Shown here one piece after another: positions 59,286 to 59,643 of a stretch of DNA of 59,643 nt (within the stretch, counting starts at the first letter, position 1; every line of letters starts with the position of its first letter). Source of the DNA: Neobacillus rhizosphaerae (GTDB lineage Bacteria; Bacillota; Bacilli; Bacillales; Cytobacillaceae); contig NZ_CALBWS010000035.1 of the NCBI RefSeq assembly GCF_937468385.1, positions 1 through 59,643 on the forward strand. Reading direction: 5' to 3'. The position numbers and the translations under genes are program-made. The notes beneath the pieces were generated by a model. It was not told the DNA's origin and searched no databases. It worked only from the letters and a program-made list of their open reading frames with translations.

Positions 59286-59642
59286 TTAATTTGCTTTTTT
59301 CTTTAATTGAATACCAATAAATGTTGATACAACAAAGACAATCCACATGATTAAAGTTAAAGGCAAAAGGATAATTCCTACTCCATAATCATCATCCTCC
59401 ATAGGAAAATAGTTACGAATATTTAATATATAGAGCCCTAAAAATCCATACATAATTTCATTAATAAAAGGAATGAAAAATACATATTTCCATTTTCCAA
59501 AATCGAATCTTCGTGCTAATAGGTAACATACTGGCCCATATATTAAAAAAGAAATTACGGTAATTGTTCCTGAAAGTAATGTACCATGGGTAAGAGTAAC
59601 CAGAACGCCCTCATTAAATACTATAAAAACTAGAGTAGTTAT
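59286..59642 (-). CDS. Partial multi-span membrane protein, cut by the window edge
   Basis: Minus-strand frame without a start in the window: ITTLVFIVFNEGVLVTLTHG, then segments around VISFLIYGPVCYLLARRF, YVFFIPFINEIMYGFLGLYI and GIILLPLTLIMWIVFVVSTF, ending QLKKKAN. At least four segments. The start lies beyond 59643. The family is unknown. Composition and hydrophobic pattern are consistent with a real gene, and a terminator follows. Confidence 0.72.
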   Translation of the reverse strand: MTTLVFIVFNEGVLVTLTHGTLLSGTITVISFLIYGPVCYLLARRFDFGKWKYVFFIPFINEIMYGFLGLYILNIRNYFPMEDDDYGVGIILLPLTLIMWIVFVVSTFIGIQLKKKAN

Positions 59643-59643
59643 C

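Noticed and set aside
59161..59346. 61-aa minus-strand frame at the right end
   Set aside because: It overlaps, in another frame, a hydrophobic gene that continues past the edge and fits a membrane protein better.

Overview
The window reads as a chromosomal segment of a low-GC, Gram-positive, endospore-forming Bacillaceae bacterium (Bacillus/Neobacillus-like). The evidence is AGGAGG-type ribosome binding sites, frequent TTG/GTG starts, citR-citA, a preQ1-I riboswitch on queT, YitT and LiaG-like proteins, an M4 neutral protease and a dedicated ECF vitamin-type transporter. No rRNA, tRNA, CRISPR, prophage or intact insertion sequence was seen. The species cannot be fixed from the sequence alone.

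Layout. 0-11 kb: a small excisionase-type HTH protein, a coupled pair of peptidases (M19 dipeptidase, S58 aminopeptidase), an SRPBCC protein, an NCS2 nucleobase permease, YitT, a LiaG-like DUF4097 protein, a MATE exporter and a PAS-PAS-GGDEF-EAL protein. 11-20 kb: DoxX protein 1, then an alpha-glucoside utilisation locus (exo-alpha-1,4-glucosidase, LacI regulator, two ABC permeases, binding protein, oligo-1,6-glucosidase) with three LacI/CcpA-type operators before the binding-protein gene. It has no ATPase gene, so a shared MsmX-type ATPase is presumably used. 20-30 kb: truncated globin under an apparent FNR-type promoter, an SMR pair, GNAT and VOC proteins, queT, cutC, a MerR locus with a textbook 19-bp-spacer promoter, citR/citA and a DEDDh exonuclease. 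30-37 kb: a 52-bp hairpin repeat array behind a TetR-MBL operon, DoxX protein 2 and potABCD. 37-42 kb: an ECF transporter operon (S, T, two ATPases) headed by a uridine-phosphorylase-like gene. 42-48 kb: a deaminase, a four-copy tandem array of about 159-bp units that look like small-RNA genes, the M4 protease and a decayed TnpB. 48-60 kb: a VanRS-like two-component system with a D,D-carboxypeptidase, small membrane proteins, a signal peptidase I, a PLA2-fold protein, and a diguanylate cyclase under a c-di-GMP-I riboswitch. A membrane-protein gene is cut by the right edge.

The most notable unexplained structures are the tandem array at 44302-44935 (each unit has three 11-bp-spaced boxes, a -10 hexamer, a conserved hairpin and an intrinsic terminator), the exact 52-bp-period hairpin array at 30427-30860, and a two-copy repeat family with about 21-bp periodicity (482-590 and 37643-37838). 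Coordinates, motifs and pairings were read by eye. Family names come from recognised motifs; no database search was run.
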